Notes: generated by a model from the sequence alone, not told the origin. DNA of 64,000 nt from Flavobacteriales bacterium (GCA_019694805.1 JAIBBG010000008.1:18102-82101); one strand, 5' to 3'. Shown: positions 43,324-54,405, counted from the stretch's first letter. A program made the numbers and translations.

Positions 43324-44490
43324 TCAGACAAGCTTTTGATACGTTTTCCACCATCGGTCAGGCATCTCATCATGCGACGCTTGCTGATACTCATCATAGG
43401 TGCACGGTACAAGATGGTGGCGCTCATATTTGTTTTCCATACCTCCGGGATATGGCACATCCATCCACCATCGGTCTGTTTTAGGACTTTTATAAAATAC
43501 CAACTCATGTCCATCTTGCATCAAGGGAACAATGAATTTCATGTACTCTGAATAATCACCTACCGGATAATCTTTCTTGCGCTGTGATACTCCGTCCATA
43601 AAACACCAAACCAACTGAGCCACCAAATGAGCACTCTGTCCATCGCGATCAAATTCCGGATTGTATTCGTAGATGCCAAATGAGGTGAGTTTATCACTCA
43701 TACCCGCATACCAACAGAGTTGGGCGGCTTCTTCCCCATAGAATCCGTTAGGACTGACATAAGCACTTCCCGGAGATTCTCCTTGTCGGATACATCCTAG
43801 ATCAACAGAAAGAATGTCTGCATTGCGCAATGCCGGTTCCGCTTTCATCAAGGATGATTGTACATCACCTAAACGATGAACGTCGAAGTACATGTTCGAC
43901 ATCAATGACAGCAATTCTGGTTCAACCATATACCGTTGATGTCCAATATTGGCATAGTTGAAAAGATAGTTGGGCTTGTGCAACACAATTTTATTCAGAT
44001 AGCTTTTACTCGAGACTTCATTTTCTGTATTGCCGAAATCCAACTTGTAATCCATAGTCACCAGATTAACGGTCTGTTCCATGTTCTCATAAGCGAGGTA
44101 ATTGGCATAAGTGAGATCCTGTGTACCTCCAACAATGACAGGAATGATGTTCTTGCGCAGTAGCACCTGACAGGTTTGATTCAACGCATAGTATGTATCT
44201 GAAATGGCATTGCCCGCTTCTATGTTGCCAAGATCGATGATGCCCACGGGCTCGTCATGGATATAAAGTTGATAAAAGTATTTTCTGAATTCATCCGGTC
44301 CATGCATCGCGCCATGATTGTTTAGCCCAGCACGACCTTCCTTCACACCAATGATGGCAAGTTTTTTTCCATCGAGTTCTTCCGGTTCACCAGTGAAGAA
44401 AGAAACATGATGAATGAGTTGCTGAGCGTGCATGTTTTCCGGCAGCGCTTTGCGGAAATCACTTTGTGACAGAAATACAGAAATATCCAT
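43324..44490 (-). CDS. Arginase-fold (ureohydrolase-like) protein lacking the metal ligands
   Basis: About 388 residues with the overall order of the arginase/formimidoylglutamase family, but the metal-binding motifs are altered. GGDHS reads GGTQDLT (about residue 118), DAHxD reads TMDYKLDFG (about residue 145), and SxDxDxxDP reads SVDLGCIRQGESPG (about residue 232). Most His/Asp ligands for the two manganese ions are therefore missing. The start at 44490 (MDISVFLSQ) is used; 44505 is possible. Such proteins sit next to topA and gld genes in other Bacteroidota as far as I recall. It is probably not an enzyme of arginine or histidine breakdown despite the usual label. Function unknown. Confidence 0.8.
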   Translation of the reverse strand: MDISVFLSQSDFRKALPENMHAQQLIHHVSFFTGEPEELDGKKLAIIGVKEGRAGLNNHGAMHGPDEFRKYFYQLYIHDEPVGIIDLGNIEAGNAISDTYYALNQTCQVLLRKNIIPVIVGGTQDLTYANYLAYENMEQTVNLVTMDYKLDFGNTENEVSSKSYLNKIVLHKPNYLFNYANIGHQRYMVEPELLSLMSNMYFDVHRLGDVQSSLMKAEPALRNADILSVDLGCIRQGESPGSAYVSPNGFYGEEAAQLCWYAGMSDKLTSFGIYEYNPEFDRDGQSAHLVAQLVWCFMDGVSQRKKDYPVGDYSEYMKFIVPLMQDGHELVFYKSPKTDRWWMDVPYPGGMENKYERHHLVPCTYDEYQQASHDEMPDRWWKTYQKLV

Positions 44491-44628
44491 ACTGCGAAAA
44501 TTCAATTCGCATGGTTCGATTTTACTTTATTCCTCAAAGATTCTACACGTCTGTTTGTTGAAATGAAAAAAGAACGGCCGCAAAGAATGAATCCTTTGCA
44601 GCCGTCAATTGTAAGCGGTTGTTATATG

Positions 44629-47034
44629 TTATTTGGTTTTTTTCGAAGAAGATTTTTTTGCTGCAGATTTCTTGGATGGCGCTTTTTTAGCTGCTGCCTT
44701 CTTCACAGGTGCAGATTTTTTCGCCGCTGCTTTTTTCTTAGGTGAAGGATTGGCATCCTGTTCCTCTATGGCTTTCAATACGTCCGCAAGACTGATCGTT
44801 TTGGGATCAACTCCTTTGGGGAGTTTGTAATTCTCCTTGTCTTTTTTGATGTATGGTCCAAATCGACCTTGAATCACCTGGATCTCCGGACGTTCATCAA
44901 ATTTCTGTATCAACGCTGCATTGATACCATTGATTTTGTCTTCAACCAATTTGATGGCTCTTTCGATTTCTATCGTGTATGGATCATCCCCTTCACGTAC
45001 ACGCAATGAAGCATATGTGCTGCCCCATTTTACAAAGGGACCAAATCGTCCGATGGCGGCAGTTACTGGTTGCCCCTGATATTCTCCGACAACTCTTGGA
45101 AGATCGAATAATTTCATCGCTTCTTCGAGTGTGATATTTCCTATGCTTTGACCAGGACGCAATGAAGCAAACTTCTTTTCTTCATCTTCGCTTCCTCCCA
45201 GTTGAACTACCGGACCAAATCGTGCAATACGTGCTATAACAGGCTTGCCAGTTTTGGGATCTGTTCCAAGCTCGCGCTCTCCTGTTTGTCTCTGGGCATT
45301 CTCTAATGTTTCGGCGACATTCTTGTGGAATGGATGATAAAACTTCTTCATCATTTCCTGCCATTCGAGTTTGCCTTCTGCAATTTCATCGAATTCTTCT
45401 TCGACGTTCGCCGTGAAAGCATAATCGAGAATGGTTGGAAACTGATCCACCAAAAAATCATTTACCACCATACCGATGTCCGTTGGGAAAAGTTTTGATT
45501 TTTCCGCACCGGTCATCTCTGTTTTGGTTTCTGTGAAAATCTCAGCACCCTTCAAAATGATGATTTCATATTTGCGTTCCGTTCCTTCTTTGTCTTTTTT
45601 CTCAATGTATTCTCGTTGTTGAATGGTAGAAATCGTTGGCGCATAAGTTGAAGGACGACCAATACCCAATTCCTCAAGTCGCTTTACCAGCGCCGCTTCT
45701 GAGTAGCGTGATGGCTTCTGCGAAAACTTTTGTGTAGCTGTCATTTCAGCCAACTTGAGTTTTTGTCCTACTGACAGTGGAGGCAACATACCACTTGATC
45801 CATCTTCGTTTTCTTCATCATCAGAGCTTTCAATGTAAACCTTAAGGAATCCATCGAATTTGATCACCTCTCCTTTGGCAAGAAGAAGGTCGGGCAATGT
45901 GCTGATAGAAATCGACGCAGTGGTTTTCTCCAACTCTGCATCCGCCATTTGAGAAGCGATAGTTCTTTTCCAAATGAGTTCATACAAACGTTGCTCATCG
46001 CGTTCACCATCTACCTGTGAAACACCGATGTCAGTTGGTCTGATGGCTTCGTGCGCTTCCTGTGCGCCCTTGCTTTTGCTGGTGTATTGTCTGGTTTTGG
46101 AATATCTCTCACCAAATGATCGGGTAATCTCATTTTTTGCTGCATCCAATGCGAAATCAGAAAGATTCACACTGTCCGTTCTCATGTAAGTGATTTTTCC
46201 ACTTTCATAAAGTCGCTGCGCAACCACCATGGTTCTTGAAACACTGAATCCGAGTTTGCGGCTCGCTTCCTGTTGTAATGTGGAAGTGGTGAAAGGAGCA
46301 GCGGGAGTGCGTTTGGCTGGTTTTGTTTCAATATTTGAAATGGTGAACTCTGCACCATTCGACTTGCTCAGGAATTCATGGGCCTCTGCATGTTCTTTTA
46401 ACTTGCGGGCGAGATCTGCTTTAAGTGTGGCAGAGCCAAGGTCGAAATTTCCACGCACGTTGAAATAACTGGATGCCGTGAATTTTTCGATTTCTCTTTC
46501 GCGCTCAACGATGATGCGCACAGCTACACTCTGCACACGACCGGCACTCAGTCCGCCTTTCACTTTTTTCCAGAGTACCGGAGAAAGTTCAAAACCAACA
46601 AGACGGTCAAGTACTCGTCTTGCTTGCTGGGCATTCACCAAATCAATATCGATGGTGCGTGGTTTCTGAATCGCATCTTGAATCGCCTTCTTCGTGATCT
46701 CGTGAAATACGATGCGTTTCGTTGTTTTGATGTCCAGACCTAAGGCCTCCGCAAGGTGCCATGAGATGGCTTCTCCCTCGCGGTCCTCATCCGTTGCCAA
46801 CCAAACATTTTCTGCTTTCGATGCGAGTTTTCTCAACTCATTGATCACATCCTGTTTGTCGGGAGAGACCTCGTAAACGGGCGCAAAGCCCTTTTCAATG
46901 TTGATGGCTACATCGTTTTTAGGCAGATCACGCACATGGCCGAAGCTGCTTTTTACGACATAGTCTTTGCCGAGGTATCCCTCGATGGTTTTCGCCTTCG
47001 CAGGCGACTCCACGATGACCAGATTTTTACTCAT
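44629..47034 (-). CDS. topA: DNA topoisomerase I
   Basis: A type IA topoisomerase of 801 residues that relaxes negative supercoils. Toprim starts at the N-terminus (LVIVESPAKAKTIEGYLG), with the metal motif TDEDREGEAISWHLAE (about residue 80). The active-site Tyr is in ITYMRTDSVNLS (about residue 287). RPSTYAPTISTIQ is also typical. The C-terminal repeats (ARFGPVVQLG, GRFGPFVKWG, GRFGPYIKKD) replace the zinc fingers found in E. coli TopA. The final 45 residues are Lys/Ala/Ser-rich, a basic DNA-binding tail. It is convergent with nothing and lies upstream of the arginase-fold gene on the same strand, 123 bases away. Confidence 0.97.
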   Translation of the reverse strand: MSKNLVIVESPAKAKTIEGYLGKDYVVKSSFGHVRDLPKNDVAINIEKGFAPVYEVSPDKQDVINELRKLASKAENVWLATDEDREGEAISWHLAEALGLDIKTTKRIVFHEITKKAIQDAIQKPRTIDIDLVNAQQARRVLDRLVGFELSPVLWKKVKGGLSAGRVQSVAVRIIVEREREIEKFTASSYFNVRGNFDLGSATLKADLARKLKEHAEAHEFLSKSNGAEFTISNIETKPAKRTPAAPFTTSTLQQEASRKLGFSVSRTMVVAQRLYESGKITYMRTDSVNLSDFALDAAKNEITRSFGERYSKTRQYTSKSKGAQEAHEAIRPTDIGVSQVDGERDEQRLYELIWKRTIASQMADAELEKTTASISISTLPDLLLAKGEVIKFDGFLKVYIESSDDEENEDGSSGMLPPLSVGQKLKLAEMTATQKFSQKPSRYSEAALVKRLEELGIGRPSTYAPTISTIQQREYIEKKDKEGTERKYEIIILKGAEIFTETKTEMTGAEKSKLFPTDIGMVVNDFLVDQFPTILDYAFTANVEEEFDEIAEGKLEWQEMMKKFYHPFHKNVAETLENAQRQTGERELGTDPKTGKPVIARIARFGPVVQLGGSEDEEKKFASLRPGQSIGNITLEEAMKLFDLPRVVGEYQGQPVTAAIGRFGPFVKWGSTYASLRVREGDDPYTIEIERAIKLVEDKINGINAALIQKFDERPEIQVIQGRFGPYIKKDKENYKLPKGVDPKTISLADVLKAIEEQDANPSPKKKAAAKKSAPVKKAAAKKAPSKKSAAKKSSSKKTK

Positions 47035-47133
47035 TCTGTTCTTTCAGTTCTGTTCTTTTTCCGGAAAATTTCACTCCGAAATCCGAACGCTTTTATTCCG
47101 AAATCTTCTTTCGGGTTACACCTTATTAAGGGC

Positions 47134-47141
47134 GCAAATGT
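47134..47141 (-). promoter_or_regulatory. Candidate -7 element of topA
   Basis: CAAATGTA reads TACATTTG on the minus strand, an exact TAnnTTTG match about 100 bases upstream of topA. A TTTG lies 23 bases further upstream (complement of 47165-47168), which is a rather long spacer. Confidence 0.4.
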
Positions 47142-47290
47142 ATGGGTAGAAAAAAGCTTTAGTCCAAATCTCAATGGTGACAAGGGTTTCAGAGGGGTTT
47201 AGCCGAAGGTTGCCATGGCGAGACGACCAACATAAAGTGGGTGATGCGACAAATTGTCATTTATTGTCTGTATCAACCGCTGGAGAATCG

Positions 47291-47298
47291 TACCTTTG
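47291..47298 (+). promoter_or_regulatory. Candidate -7 element of miaB
   Basis: TACCTTTG matches TAnnTTTG exactly and lies 30 bases before the GTG at 47329. Since the open frame extends upstream past this element to 47254, it argues that translation starts downstream, at GTG 47329. Confidence 0.45.
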
Positions 47299-47328
47299 CC
47301 GTCCTCATTTTCAATACAGCCAAACACT

Positions 47329-48798
47329 GTGGAAGAAAAAATAATCGATGAAACCCGTCAGGGAGAATATCTCATGCTGGATGCAGAGGTGAACTCCGAA
47401 AAGAAGCCGCGCAAACTCCTGCTGGAGAGCTATGGTTGTCAGATGAATTTTTCTGATAGCGAAATCGTGGCCAGTATCCTTGCCAAAGAAGGCTTTTCTA
47501 CAACACGTGATGCGGAAGAAGCAGATGTCGTGCTACTCAACACATGTGCTATCCGCGATAATGCCGAACAACGCATTCGGGGTCGACTGGATTATTTGCG
47601 GTCGATCAAAAAACGCAAACCAGAAATGACTATCGGTGTACTCGGCTGCATGGCCGAACGTCTGCGCGAAAAACTGATCGAAGAAGAACGCCTGGTGGAT
47701 TTGGTCGTCGGGCCAGACGCTTACCGTGATCTTCCCAACCTGATCGATCGCGTTGAAACCGGACAAAAAGCCGTGAATGTGCTGCTCAGCCGAGAAGAAA
47801 CTTATGCTGAGATTACACCCGTGCGATTGAATAGCAACGGGATTACAGCTTTCATTTCCATCATGCGTGGATGCGACAATATGTGTTCATTCTGTGTTGT
47901 GCCATTCACCCGTGGTCGAGAACGCAGCCGTGAACCCGAAACCATCGTGAAAGAAGCGCAGGATCTATTCAATCAGGGTTATCGCGAAGTAACCTTATTG
48001 GGGCAAAATGTCGATTCGTATAAGTGGAACTTCAATTCCAAAGGTGAGATCATTGATCCCAATAAGCCCACCACCAACTTTGCTCAATTGCTGGAGATGG
48101 TGGCCCTGGTGAGCCCTGAACTTCGGGTGAGATATAGTACTTCACACCCCAAAGACATGACCGATGAAGTGTTGATGGTCATGGCGAAATATGAAAATAT
48201 ATGCAAGTACATTCATTTGCCTGTTCAAAGCGGCAACAGTGTCGTACTGAAAAGAATGAACCGAGGCTATACACGTGAGTGGTATCTGGATCGCATTGCT
48301 GCCATTCGAAGGATTATGCCGGACTGTGCCATCAGCACGGATATCATCACCGGATTCTGCGGAGAAACTGAAGAAGAACATCAGGATACACTTTCGCTAA
48401 TGGCTGAAGTGCGTTACGAAATGGCCTACATGTTCAAATACTCTGAACGTCCGAAAACGCTCGCAGAAAGAAAATATGAAGATGATGTTCCTGAGGATGT
48501 CAAAGGCAAACGATTGTTAGAGGTCATTGATTTGCAAATGAAATGTGCCGCGGAACGCACCAAGTCTTTCGTAGGCAAAGTGAGCCGAGTTTTGATTGAA
48601 GGTGTTTCTAAAAAATCACCGGATCACTACTACGGTAGAAACTCACAGAACATCGTCGTTGTTTTTCCAAAAGGTGATCAATATAAACCGGGTGAATATG
48701 TGGATGTTCTGGCATCAGAGGCCACATCTGTGACACTGATCGGACATGAAGTATATTTACCCAAAACCTCCAAAACGGGTTCCGTAATTCCTCATTGA
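47329..48798 (+). CDS. miaB: tRNA-2-methylthio-N6-dimethylallyladenosine synthase
   Basis: A radical-SAM methylthiotransferase of about 489 residues that modifies adenosine 37 of tRNAs reading UNN codons. The N-terminal iron-sulfur cluster cysteines are in [27 protein letters not shown] and VLGCMAERL. The radical-SAM triad is [14 protein letters not shown] (about residue 180). [19 protein letters not shown] is typical, and the C-terminal TRAM domain begins near residue 410. GTG at 47329 gives the usual short leader ([17 protein letters not shown]); the longer frame would start upstream of the promoter-like element. It probably heads the miaB-sigma54 activator-lptE-TPR-secG unit. Confidence 0.95.
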   Translation: MEEKIIDETRQGEYLMLDAEVNSEKKPRKLLLESYGCQMNFSDSEIVASILAKEGFSTTRDAEEADVVLLNTCAIRDNAEQRIRGRLDYLRSIKKRKPEMTIGVLGCMAERLREKLIEEERLVDLVVGPDAYRDLPNLIDRVETGQKAVNVLLSREETYAEITPVRLNSNGITAFISIMRGCDNMCSFCVVPFTRGRERSREPETIVKEAQDLFNQGYREVTLLGQNVDSYKWNFNSKGEIIDPNKPTTNFAQLLEMVALVSPELRVRYSTSHPKDMTDEVLMVMAKYENICKYIHLPVQSGNSVVLKRMNRGYTREWYLDRIAAIRRIMPDCAISTDIITGFCGETEEEHQDTLSLMAEVRYEMAYMFKYSERPKTLAERKYEDDVPEDVKGKRLLEVIDLQMKCAAERTKSFVGKVSRVLIEGVSKKSPDHYYGRNSQNIVVVFPKGDQYKPGEYVDVLASEATSVTLIGHEVYLPKTSKTGSVIPH

Positions 48799-48800
48799 TC

Positions 48801-50045
48801 ATGGACATTCGCACAGTAAAACAACGTTTTGAAATCATCGGAAATTCTCCGATGCTTAACCGTGCGCTGGACATCGCCGTGCAGGTTGCTCCTACCAACA
48901 TGTCGGTTCTGATCAATGGCGAAAGTGGAACCGGTAAGGAGAATATTCCGAAGATCATCCATGCTTACAGCTCGCGCAAACACGCACCGTATATCGCCGT
49001 GAACTGCGGAGCAATCCCTGAAGGCACCATCGATAGTGAGTTGTTTGGTCATGAAAAGGGATCTTTCACAGGTGCTACAGATTCCAGAAAAGGTTATTTT
49101 GAAGAAGCTAACGGCGGAACTATTTTTTTGGATGAAGTTGCAGAACTCCCTTTGCAAACACAGGTTCGTCTGCTGCGTGTGTTGGAAACGGGTGAATACA
49201 TCCGTGTGGGATCATCCAAGGTGCAGAAAACCAATGTGCGAGTGGTGGCTGCCACCAATGTGGAATTCAGCAATGCCATTCGAGCAGGTAAATTCAGGGA
49301 AGATCTTTATTACAGGCTGAATCAGGTTCCTGTTTATTTGCCGCCACTTCGTGATCGCAAAGAGGATATACCATTGCTTTTTGCCAAATTCACCACAGAC
49401 TTTGCCGAAAAGTACCGCATGCCTGTGTTGGAATTGACCGCTGAAGCTCGTGAACTACTGGTAAGCTATTCTTGGCCGGGAAATATCAGACAGCTTAAAA
49501 ATATCACCGAGCAGATGAATGTGCTCGAACAGGAGAGATTGGTGAATGCAGAAACACTTCGTTATTACTTGCCTCATGAAGGATTTGGCGCCGGCGGACT
49601 TGTAGTAGCTGGACAAAACAATGCTGCTTCGCAAAGCTTTACAGAAAGGGAAATCTTGTACAAGGTGCTTTTCGATATGAAAAATGACCTGAATGACCTG
49701 AAACAACTCGTTTCGGGGATGATGCAATCAGGTAGTGAATTTGTCCATGATGCATCCAATGCTGAATTGGTGCAGCGTGTCTTCGCTCAAGACAATACCT
49801 CACATTTTACTGCTCCCGCACCATCTCCTGCTGTGATCAGATTGCCTCAAAATTCCAATGGCAGTGGCAATAGCGAGCAGCATATTCACGTTGAAGAATC
49901 GCTTTCATTGCAGAACTCAGAAAAGGATCTCATTGAAAAAGCCTTGAAAAAACACCGCAACAAACGCAAATACGCAGCAGAGGAACTCGGTATTTCTGAA
50001 CGAACACTCTACCGTAAAATCAAGGAATACAATTTGGCCAAGTGA
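48801..50045 (+). CDS. Sigma-54-dependent activator without receiver domain
   Basis: A 414-residue AAA+ transcription activator. The ATPase is at about 10-235: Walker A GESGTGKEN, the sigma-54 contact loop as GSFTGA (usually GAFTGA), Walker B GGTIFLDEVAEL and the arginine-finger segment KFREDLYYRLNQVP. A linker follows (about 240-370), then a Fis-type helix-turn-helix at the C-terminus (KYAAEELGISERTLYRKIKEY). There is no N-terminal receiver or sensor domain, so activity may be constant or controlled through a partner. The position between miaB and lptE is conserved in Bacteroidota. It overlaps lptE by four bases. Confidence 0.93.
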   Translation: MDIRTVKQRFEIIGNSPMLNRALDIAVQVAPTNMSVLINGESGTGKENIPKIIHAYSSRKHAPYIAVNCGAIPEGTIDSELFGHEKGSFTGATDSRKGYFEEANGGTIFLDEVAELPLQTQVRLLRVLETGEYIRVGSSKVQKTNVRVVAATNVEFSNAIRAGKFREDLYYRLNQVPVYLPPLRDRKEDIPLLFAKFTTDFAEKYRMPVLELTAEARELLVSYSWPGNIRQLKNITEQMNVLEQERLVNAETLRYYLPHEGFGAGGLVVAGQNNAASQSFTEREILYKVLFDMKNDLNDLKQLVSGMMQSGSEFVHDASNAELVQRVFAQDNTSHFTAPAPSPAVIRLPQNSNGSGNSEQHIHVEESLSLQNSEKDLIEKALKKHRNKRKYAAEELGISERTLYRKIKEYNLAK

Positions 50046-50554
50046 GCGGAAATGCTTCGAAATACTTCCTTGTTTTGTGCACGTTGATGATGCTCACCGG
50101 TTGTCGTTTTTATTCATTTACAGGCGGTCAATTCAGTGGTGCCAAAACTTTTTCAGTGGAGTATTTTAAGCCACAAACAGCTATGGCCACGCCAACTTAT
50201 GCCCAACGATTTACAGAGTCGATGAAGGATTTGCTTTTGTCACAAAGTCCGCTGAAGTTGAGGGAATCTGAAGGAGATCTCAGGTATTCGGGAACCATCA
50301 TTGAATATAGCACTGCACCAGTTGCCATTCAATCTGGAGCGGCGGAAACTGCATCATTAAACAGACTCACCATCTCCATCAAAGTGAAGTATGAAAATGA
50401 ATTGGAACCTGATCTAGGATTCGAAAAAACATTTACCAAGTTCAGTGACTTTGATGCGAATCAGGACCTTTTCACCATTGAAGAAGAACTTTGGACACTC
50501 ATCAACGACCAACTTACCCAGGAAATTTATAATGCCAGCGTTGGCAATTGGTAA
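50042..50554 (+). CDS. lptE: LptE-like lipoprotein of LPS assembly
   Basis: A 170-residue lipoprotein. The signal ends with LMMLTGCRFYSFTGG (lipobox Leu-Thr-Gly-Cys at about residue 21). The mature part has the pattern of the Bacteroidota LptE family: AQRFTESMKDLLLSQSPLKL (about residue 55), GDLRYSGTIIEYSTAPVAI, LTISIKVKYEN and a late FTIEEELWTLINDQLTQEIYNASVGNW. LptE plugs and helps mature the LptD barrel that delivers LPS to the cell surface. It starts with GTG overlapping the upstream TGA (GTGA) and ends in TAATG shared with the next gene. Confidence 0.88.
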   Translation: MSGNASKYFLVLCTLMMLTGCRFYSFTGGQFSGAKTFSVEYFKPQTAMATPTYAQRFTESMKDLLLSQSPLKLRESEGDLRYSGTIIEYSTAPVAIQSGAAETASLNRLTISIKVKYENELEPDLGFEKTFTKFSDFDANQDLFTIEEELWTLINDQLTQEIYNASVGNW

Positions 50555-51810
50555 TGGAAAGAGACATCGTACATAAAGCCATAAGCAATCGTGAGTTATT
50601 ACTACACGAGGGCAGTGGCGCATGGGAAGAACTCACCAACCGTTATCCATATTTTGCTGCGGCTCATTTGTTGTTGCTCAAGTCGTGGCAAAAGGAAGGT
50701 GATCATCGTTTCACCGATCAACTTCATCAGGCTGCTATTCATACCGCTGATCGCAGAGCACTTTATCATTTTGTAAAAAGCGATGCTGATGTTGCCATTC
50801 CTCCGGTGAACACGGAACTTGTCGTGACTGCACCAGTCGTGAACGTTACCTCGGTGTTGCCTCAAGTGGAAAGTGAGCCAGTTGGACCGTCAAACGCTCC
50901 AGCAGATGACACTATCGGCGCAAGCAATTTGGCTTCACTTATTCTTCGTGAAGATTCTCCAATAACAGATATAACACAAGTCACTGTCCCTGCTTCGATT
51001 CAACCTGAAGCCGAGAAAACAGCAGCGGTTGTACCGCAAGATGTGGTCACCGAATCAGTGACAATCGCAACAAGGGAAGTTTCGCCTGAGCATGAAGAAG
51101 CTTTTGTCGCAGAAGAGGATGCAATCGAAGCGGCTTCTGAAGAAAAACCAATCATCCATGCAGCAGAACTCGATCCATTCGAAAGAAATCTCTTGGTTGA
51201 GGCCGTTCGAAGCAGCATAGAGGCTGAGGTATCGGAAAAAGAAGTGGCATCGATAGAAGAAGGCGAACTTTCAGGGGAAGCTGAGGAAATCATGCCTGAT
51301 GAAGAGGATCAGAGTTATGCCGCCTACATCATGCGTCGTTCAAGACAATTGCACTTTGGAGAGGGAAGAGAGAAGTCGGCATCTCAGGAAGAATTACCAG
51401 CCGGAGATATCAACGATTGGCTCAGAAAGGCGCCTGTGCAAGATGCGGATGATGTTTCAGATGAATTGAATATAGATGATCTGCCTGAGCGAACTGGATT
51501 AAGTCACGGGGCCAAAAAGATAACCGTGAAGGATCAGAAGACCCATCAAAAAGACTTGATCGACCGCTTCATCCGTCTCGAACCGCAGATTTCACGCGGG
51601 AAATCGACAGAATTCACTCCTGGCAATATTGCCAAAGAAAGCCTTGAAGAGGACTTCAGCCTGGTCACCGAAACCATGGCTAAATTATTCGTGGCTCAAG
51701 GTAAATTGGATAAGGCGCGCAAGGCTTTCCGAAAATTAATGGAGCTATATCCGGAAAAAAGTGTTTATTTTGCCGCCCAATTAAAAAATTTAGACAAAAC
51801 CAAAAAATAA
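50554..51810 (+). CDS. Hypothetical protein with acidic linker and TPR-like C-terminus
   Basis: A 418-residue protein with no signal peptide. The N-terminal part (about 1-75) is helical and has the conserved WEELTNRYPYFAAAHLLLLKSW. A long middle region (about 90-320) is rich in Glu, Ser, Ala and Val and is probably disordered. The C-terminal 45 residues (VTETMAKLFVAQGKLDKARKAF, then RKLMELYPEKSVYFAAQL) form one or two TPR helices. Start at 50554 overlaps the lptE stop by one base. Proteins of this layout occur between lptE and secG in Bacteroidota; their role is unknown. A scaffold role in envelope transport would fit, but is inference. Confidence 0.75.
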   Translation: MERDIVHKAISNRELLLHEGSGAWEELTNRYPYFAAAHLLLLKSWQKEGDHRFTDQLHQAAIHTADRRALYHFVKSDADVAIPPVNTELVVTAPVVNVTSVLPQVESEPVGPSNAPADDTIGASNLASLILREDSPITDITQVTVPASIQPEAEKTAAVVPQDVVTESVTIATREVSPEHEEAFVAEEDAIEAASEEKPIIHAAELDPFERNLLVEAVRSSIEAEVSEKEVASIEEGELSGEAEEIMPDEEDQSYAAYIMRRSRQLHFGEGREKSASQEELPAGDINDWLRKAPVQDADDVSDELNIDDLPERTGLSHGAKKITVKDQKTHQKDLIDRFIRLEPQISRGKSTEFTPGNIAKESLEEDFSLVTETMAKLFVAQGKLDKARKAFRKLMELYPEKSVYFAAQLKNLDKTKK

Positions 51811-51814
51811 AATC

Positions 51815-52129
51815 ATGGCATCGTTTATCGTCGTTCTTATCGTAATCGTGGCAATTCTCCTTGGCGTTGTGGTTCTGATCCAGAATCCTAAGGGAGGTGG
51901 ACTCGCAGTTGGCTTCCAGGGTGCTACCCAGGTGGGCGGCGTTCAGCGTACTGCCGATTTTCTCGAAAAAGCAACGTGGTACCTCGGTATCGCTCTTTTC
52001 ATCCTGTGTTTGATCTCAGCAAGATGGTTCACTACTGCTACCACTGTTGGTGGTGATGATGCACCTGCTGCTACAGAACAACCTGCGGATGGCGGTGCAA
52101 CCGGTGGTGATGCCCCTCAGCCAGAATAA
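51815..52129 (+). CDS. secG: Preprotein translocase subunit SecG
   Basis: A 104-residue inner-membrane protein with two hydrophobic helices: FIVVLIVIVAILLGVVVLIQ (about 4-23) and TWYLGIALFILCLISARWF (about 54-72). Between them is the family signature NPKGGGLAVGFQG. The C-terminal 25 residues are low-complexity, rich in Gly, Ala, Asp and Pro, as in other Bacteroidota SecG proteins. SecG assists SecA-driven translocation through SecYE. It lies four bases after the preceding gene and is followed by a strong terminator, closing the miaB-to-secG unit. secA is at the other end of this window. Confidence 0.93.
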   Translation: MASFIVVLIVIVAILLGVVVLIQNPKGGGLAVGFQGATQVGGVQRTADFLEKATWYLGIALFILCLISARWFTTATTVGGDDAPAATEQPADGGATGGDAPQPE

Positions 52130-52151
52130 TTCTGACATGATATTCCATTGA

Positions 52152-52187
52152 AAATGTCAGTGTGTCGCTCACACTGACATTTTTTTT
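52152..52187 (+). terminator. Rho-independent terminator after secG
   Basis: AAATGTCAGTGTG, loop TCGCT, CACACTGACATTT, then a T-run (TTTTTT). It separates secG from groES. Confidence 0.9.
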
Positions 52188-52243
52188 CTCATACCCTGAC
52201 AAATTTTTCATGAAAAGTGAATTTCCAGCGAATGGCACAAAAG

Positions 52244-52272
52244 GTGACAAGCGCGGGAGGAATTCATAAAAT
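52244..52272 (+). promoter_or_regulatory. Possible sigma70-like promoter of groESL
   Basis: GTGACA, 17-base spacer, TAAAAT, resembling the classic -35/-10 pair. No TAnnTTTG element and no CIRCE repeat are visible in the 128 bases between the secG terminator and groES. Confidence 0.25.
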
Positions 52273-52315
52273 TCAAAATCCAAAATTTATAATTAACCAG
52301 TAAAATTTTCATCAC

Positions 52316-52591
52316 ATGTCAGTTAATGTAAAACCAATTGCAGATCGTGTGCTCATTGAGCCAAGCGCTGCTGAAACAACTACTGCAAGCGGTCTCATCA
52401 TTCCAGACACCGCTAAAGAAAAGCCACAACGCGGTACCATCGTGGCCGTGGGTACAGGCAAAAAAGATGAACCTATGACTGTCAAAAACGGTGACACAGT
52501 TCTCTACGGTAAATATGCCGGAACTGAAATCACCATTGATGGGAAGGAATACCTCATCATGCGCGAATCGGACATCTTCGCTATTCTTTAA
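52316..52591 (+). CDS. groES: Co-chaperonin GroES
   Basis: A 91-residue Hsp10 forming the heptameric lid of GroEL. Landmarks: [15 protein letters not shown], the mobile loop [20 protein letters not shown] (about 18-37), [40 protein letters not shown]. Length and order are normal. It is followed after 74 bases by groEL, the usual heat-shock operon. Confidence 0.98.
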   Translation: MSVNVKPIADRVLIEPSAAETTTASGLIIPDTAKEKPQRGTIVAVGTGKKDEPMTVKNGDTVLYGKYAGTEITIDGKEYLIMRESDIFAIL

Positions 52592-52659
52592 TTGAACCAT
52601 TTATCATTTAAACAATCATAACTGTTTCATTTTTTGAGGCAGCAAATACAAACAATTAA

Positions 52660-54297
<1,638 letters not shown>

Positions 54298-54318
54298 TCA
54301 AACTCCATTGAATCATAA

Positions 54319-54346
54319 GAAAACCCCGCATCATGCGGGGTTTTTA
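54319..54346. terminator. Bidirectional terminator after groEL
   Basis: AAAACCCCGCA, loop TCA, TGCGGGGTTTTTA. T-runs lie on both strands; it serves groEL and the convergent small gene at 54406-54810. Confidence 0.9.
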
Positions 54347-54405
54347 TTTTGTACTCCATTTCTTGTCAGCATGGAGTTTGGCGTTCGAAATAACTCAGAA
54401 TCGCA

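Noticed and set aside
43324..44490. Active formimidoylglutamase or arginase (hutG/rocF)
   Set aside because: The three metal-binding motifs are altered and no histidine or arginine pathway genes are near.
44700..44780. Lys/Ala/Ser-rich repeats at the end of topA as a separate repeat element
   Set aside because: They are in frame and form the basic C-terminal tail of TopA; a protein-level low-complexity tail, not a DNA repeat.
47254..47328. Longer N-terminus of MiaB starting at 47254
   Set aside because: The extra 25 codons span the promoter-like TACCTTTG and read unlike any MiaB leader; GTG 47329 is preferred.
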